DNA of 64,000 nucleotides from Sipunculus nudus (Eukaryota > Annelida > Sipuncula > Golfingiida > Sipunculidae), in assembly GCA_026874595.1 (NCBI GenBank), contig CM049307.1:38788862-38852861 (forward strand), given 5' to 3'. Each line of letters begins with the position of its first letter. Positions within the stretch are counted from its first letter, which is position 1. The notes below the pieces were generated by a model. That model was not told the origin of the DNA, searched no databases, and saw only the letters and a program-made list of their open reading frames with translations. Both the position numbers and the translations under genes were made by a program. Shown one piece after another: positions 61,059 through 64,000 of this stretch.

Positions 61059-62264
61059 ATGGGGAAGACTCTCGCAGAAAAACACCAGACCAATCCAGTT
61101 CTTGCAGCCATGCACAGCCGCGCCCGTGTCCTGTTCATTCTCATCTTCACGTCAGCCTCGATGTTCATGCTCGGATGGAGGTACAATAATGCCCAAATTA
61201 CAACCATCGTGCGATCGGAAAGTGAAATTAACTCCAACCCCTATGGTGATAACATATTAGAGTTACCTGAAACAATACCTTTGAATGCTCAACGGGAAAT
61301 GCAAGCGCCCCGGAGGCCTCTTCGAGGAACCATACTTATTTTTACTATCATGCGTTCTGGGTCGTCGTTTGTTGGTGAATTACTTCGACAAAACAATGAT
61401 ATATTTTACATGTTTGAACCTTTGAAAATATTTAAATTAGATACTTATGACGCTTATAGGTTGATCCAGAAAACGGGCCCAGGGCACGTAGCTGACCTTT
61501 TGCGGTGTAATTTCAAAAATGCGTTATCTGAAGTAAACCTGGCTGCCAACAGAAATACCTCATGGAAAGTGCGGTCCTTCTGTCCGAGTATGGATGAAGT
61601 CTCTTGCCGAGACCTGAAGAACTGGGAGCTTGAAGAACACTGCCTGAAGAGGAAATATGTCGCGATAAAAGAAATTTCGTTACAAAACTTGGACAGAGCG
61701 TTAGATCTGATCCAAAATGGAACCAAAGTGATCCACCTCGTAAGAGACCCGAGGGGTGTTATAAGTTCAATGCGAAAGATTCATTTCAAAGAGACAGACG
61801 CCGAGGAGCTGTACGAAAGTGTTTGTGTTCGACTGCAAAACCAGGTGGAATACGCAAACAGCAGTTTACTTGATATTTACAAAGGTTACAAGTTATTCAG
61901 GTACGAAGATTTTGCCTTGCGACCTTTCGCTGAATCGCAGAGATTATATAAATTTTTGAATATAGAAATACCGGCCAGTGTAACACGGTGGATCCAGAGC
62001 TCGACCAAAGTTCAAACTCGGCCTAATCCAGACGAGGATGTACATCCGTTAAAATACGCGTTCTCGACTAAACGAGATTCTCGCGATGTGGCGTCGGCAT
62101 GGCGACGGAGACTCAGATGGGAGGAGATTAACGCAATACAGAATAAATGTGGCGCCATGTTAAAGGCGTTAGGTTACAGGATATTTAATAATCCCGAGGA
62201 ATTACGAAATGAAACATTACATGTCGTCCTGAAACCCCGACTTGCCCTATGGAGAGACGAATAA
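61059..62264 (+). CDS. Carbohydrate 6-O-sulfotransferase, Golgi type II membrane protein, 401 aa
   Basis: It transfers sulfate from PAPS to sugar hydroxyls of glycosaminoglycans or glycoproteins in the Golgi lumen. The layout is that of the Gal/GalNAc/GlcNAc 6-O-sulfotransferase family (CHST1-7 type). There is a short cytosolic tail, one membrane anchor (about residues 22-40) and a stem. The 5'-PAPS loop reads TIMRSGSSFVGELL (R99-S103) followed by FYMFEPL, and the 3'-phosphate site reads LVRDPRGVISS (R229-S237). Sequons lie at N166, N220, N267 and N384. The coding region has no intron, as in several vertebrate CHST genes. The first ATG of the frame is used; it precedes the anchor directly. 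Which sugar and linkage it prefers (keratan Gal-6, chondroitin GalNAc-6 or GlcNAc-6) cannot be told. Confidence 0.92.
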   Translation: MGKTLAEKHQTNPVLAAMHSRARVLFILIFTSASMFMLGWRYNNAQITTIVRSESEINSNPYGDNILELPETIPLNAQREMQAPRRPLRGTILIFTIMRSGSSFVGELLRQNNDIFYMFEPLKIFKLDTYDAYRLIQKTGPGHVADLLRCNFKNALSEVNLAANRNTSWKVRSFCPSMDEVSCRDLKNWELEEHCLKRKYVAIKEISLQNLDRALDLIQNGTKVIHLVRDPRGVISSMRKIHFKETDAEELYESVCVRLQNQVEYANSSLLDIYKGYKLFRYEDFALRPFAESQRLYKFLNIEIPASVTRWIQSSTKVQTRPNPDEDVHPLKYAFSTKRDSRDVASAWRRRLRWEEINAIQNKCGAMLKALGYRIFNNPEELRNETLHVVLKPRLALWRDE

Positions 62265-62383
62265 GAATAAGTATATACACAGAGCTTTGATGTAACGTTA
62301 AGTTGAATTTCAACTCCTTTACATCTCAGGATGAACATATTTATCATGTTGTACTGAGGAATTGGCTTAAACTAAGCTGTATT

Positions 62384-62432
62384 AATAAACTGTGAATTTT
62401 CAGTACCTACACATTTGTTTCTATGAAATAAA
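62384..62432 (+). terminator. Sulfotransferase polyadenylation signals
   Basis: AATAAA hexamers at 62384-62389 and 62427-62432, 120-165 bp after the stop codon. Confidence 0.6.
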
Positions 62433-62449
62433 TCCAATAGAAAAAGGAA

Positions 62450-63945
62450 ACAATGAGTTAATTTATGTGTCTTTAAGGCATCTCATGGTCTATCAAGATT
62501 CAGTTATCACCGGAAAATATAATTATATATTTTATCGGTCGTAATTCTCTTCGTGGCAAAAGAAGCTGGAATACTCCTTTCTGAAACAGGTAGGCTGATA
62601 CGAACAAGATCACGCTGGGTGGCAAAATGTCATATATCCCCACAACACCCGTATCGTGTTTGTTTATAATATATACACAAATACGACATATGTTTCTAAA
62701 CGGATGGGGTTTTGTTTATTCTTTGTAACAATAATTGTCAGTATATGAGGAACATTCACTTGCCATCAGAAATGTTGGTACCATGCAGTTATAATGGTGA
62801 TGACTGAATAAGACGAGGATGGCCATATAAGTACATGCATGTAGCGCGTTCTAAGGCCTCCAGAGTGACCATATATTCCACCAACTATCACTAAAAGGGT
62901 CCTCAAAAGAACCAGTCCATGATGTGTACATTTTCCAAAAGCTTATTTACTTTTATAAATATCTACTATCAAATACAGTTCGTGAAACTTAAAAATGTTA
63001 TTATAAAACTGTCCCACACTAATATATTCCATTTAACTCTAGGTATTATCGATATACCTTGAAAACAATTGACAATCTTTGTAATTGATTGATTTTACTT
63101 TGATTATGTATATATTAAACGAATCAACAGAACCAAAGAACCATGCAGTTATTCTGCGAAGTACATGCAGACCATTAATCTTAAAGTAAAATAGACCGAC
63201 CCTTTTCTTAATATATTGGGTGGCAAACGTTACCATGTCTTAGAATATATATTAAGATCTTAATCACCTAATGTTACTCTTACTATTATACATTCTAAGT
63301 GGTAAAACTGAACAGTTATATACCATAAGCTCAAGATACATTCATCGGTGACCCTGCTCTGTTGTATAAAACAAATTGTTAATTGTTTGATAATATTTAT
63401 CCATGTGTGACTGAGTTAATTTGAAAATTTCATCTTGATCATGTTTCTGGAATGAATCAATAAAAAGAAATTATCTTTGGACACTGCTTTGAGCAAGTAT
63501 AACTCTGCATATTTTCTGAGTAATGTTTTATATCAACTTCATTATGATATTAAAAGTTTAAAAAAAGTTTAAAATATCATAGACAATCTTTTTGAATAAA
63601 CAGAGTTTTGATGTTTGGGGAGTGTATTCCTTCAGGAAATAAGTATATCATATACCATTTGCATGCTGTACTATAATTTTATTGCTAAATAAACAACATT
63701 TAACCAACATTCCTGAGTCCTTAAAGGACATAACATAATGCTGATTTCATTTGCCCTTTTACATGCAGGCTCAAACCAAAAATTGAAATTTTACAAGAAA
63801 TTAAAAACAAAAGTATATGTTTACGTTCCTTGTGAATATACATGTATAGAATTTTATATATAAAGAGTCTCACAGTCGCAAGTCAATGTGATAAAATGTG
63901 GCGATAGCTCTACTACTTCAAAATTTACTGTAAAAGCAAGCGTGA
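62450..63945. other. Non-coding stretch
   Basis: AT-rich downstream flank with no recognisable gene, RNA or repeat apart from the terminal microsatellite. Confidence 0.55.
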
Positions 63946-63947
63946 GA

Positions 63948-63948
<1 letters not shown>

Positions 63949-64000
<52 letters not shown>
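63949..64000. repeat. Compound (TA)n-(GA)n microsatellite at window edge
   Basis: TA units pass into GA units. The tract runs off the end of the window, so its length is unknown. Confidence 0.95.

Noticed and set aside
1-64000. CRISPR arrays, operons, phage or plasmid genes
   Set aside because: None seen. The tandem arrays lack the repeat-spacer pattern and the genes are spliced eukaryotic ones.

Overview
The window looks like metazoan nuclear DNA, most likely from a lophotrochozoan and probably a mollusc. It is AT-rich, intron-rich, and full of (TA)n microsatellites, tandem repeats and decayed transposons. There is no operon structure. I assigned it from gene content and repeat style only; no species-level marker was recognised.

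Three protein-coding genes are well supported, all on the + strand. (1) LAMTOR3 (12792-20994) is the Ragulator/MP1 subunit. It is rebuilt from six exons to 124 aa, the human length, and needs a GC-AG first intron. (2) RACK1 (35583-42316) is the ribosome-bound WD40 scaffold, seven exons and 318 aa, with a TOP-like start. Introns 2, 3 and 4 each carry one copy of a box C/D snoRNA-like sequence, and a possible alternative last exon lies at 44562. (3) A carbohydrate 6-O-sulfotransferase (61059-62264) has an intronless 401-aa coding region and probably a separate 5' UTR exon.

Layout: 1-12.7 kb has no recognisable gene, but holds a TAATTA-rich stretch near 2.2-2.8 kb and a CRE/TATA promoter-like stretch near 10.4-11 kb. 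12.7-22.1 kb is LAMTOR3, with LINE and terminal-inverted-repeat (TIR) remnants in its introns. 22.8-30 kb is a transposon cluster: a broken hAT-type transposase with introns, a tRNA-derived SINE with a perfect 16-bp target duplication, and a broken LINE reverse transcriptase. 30.5-32.7 kb is an interspersed repeat. 35.4-45 kb is RACK1 and its repeat-rich downstream flank. 45.7-49.5 kb is a 3.75-kb non-autonomous hAT-like element with an exact 8-bp target duplication, carrying two tandem arrays. 50-54 kb holds further TIR elements. 54.4 kb has an orphan promoter/exon signal. 58.3-58.9 kb is a purine-rich minisatellite. 60-62.4 kb is the sulfotransferase gene, and the window ends in a microsatellite.

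The most interesting signal is the RACK1 intronic snoRNA trio. All three copies keep a 12-nt match to the universally conserved 18S rRNA segment AGCUAAUACAUG. Their closing stems co-vary between copies, and paired changes in box C (RUGAUUA) and box D (AUGA) would keep the Watson-Crick pair of the kink-turn. RACK1 and these RNAs would both serve the small ribosomal subunit. The transposon open reading frames are broken, often at A/T homopolymers, while the three host genes read intact.
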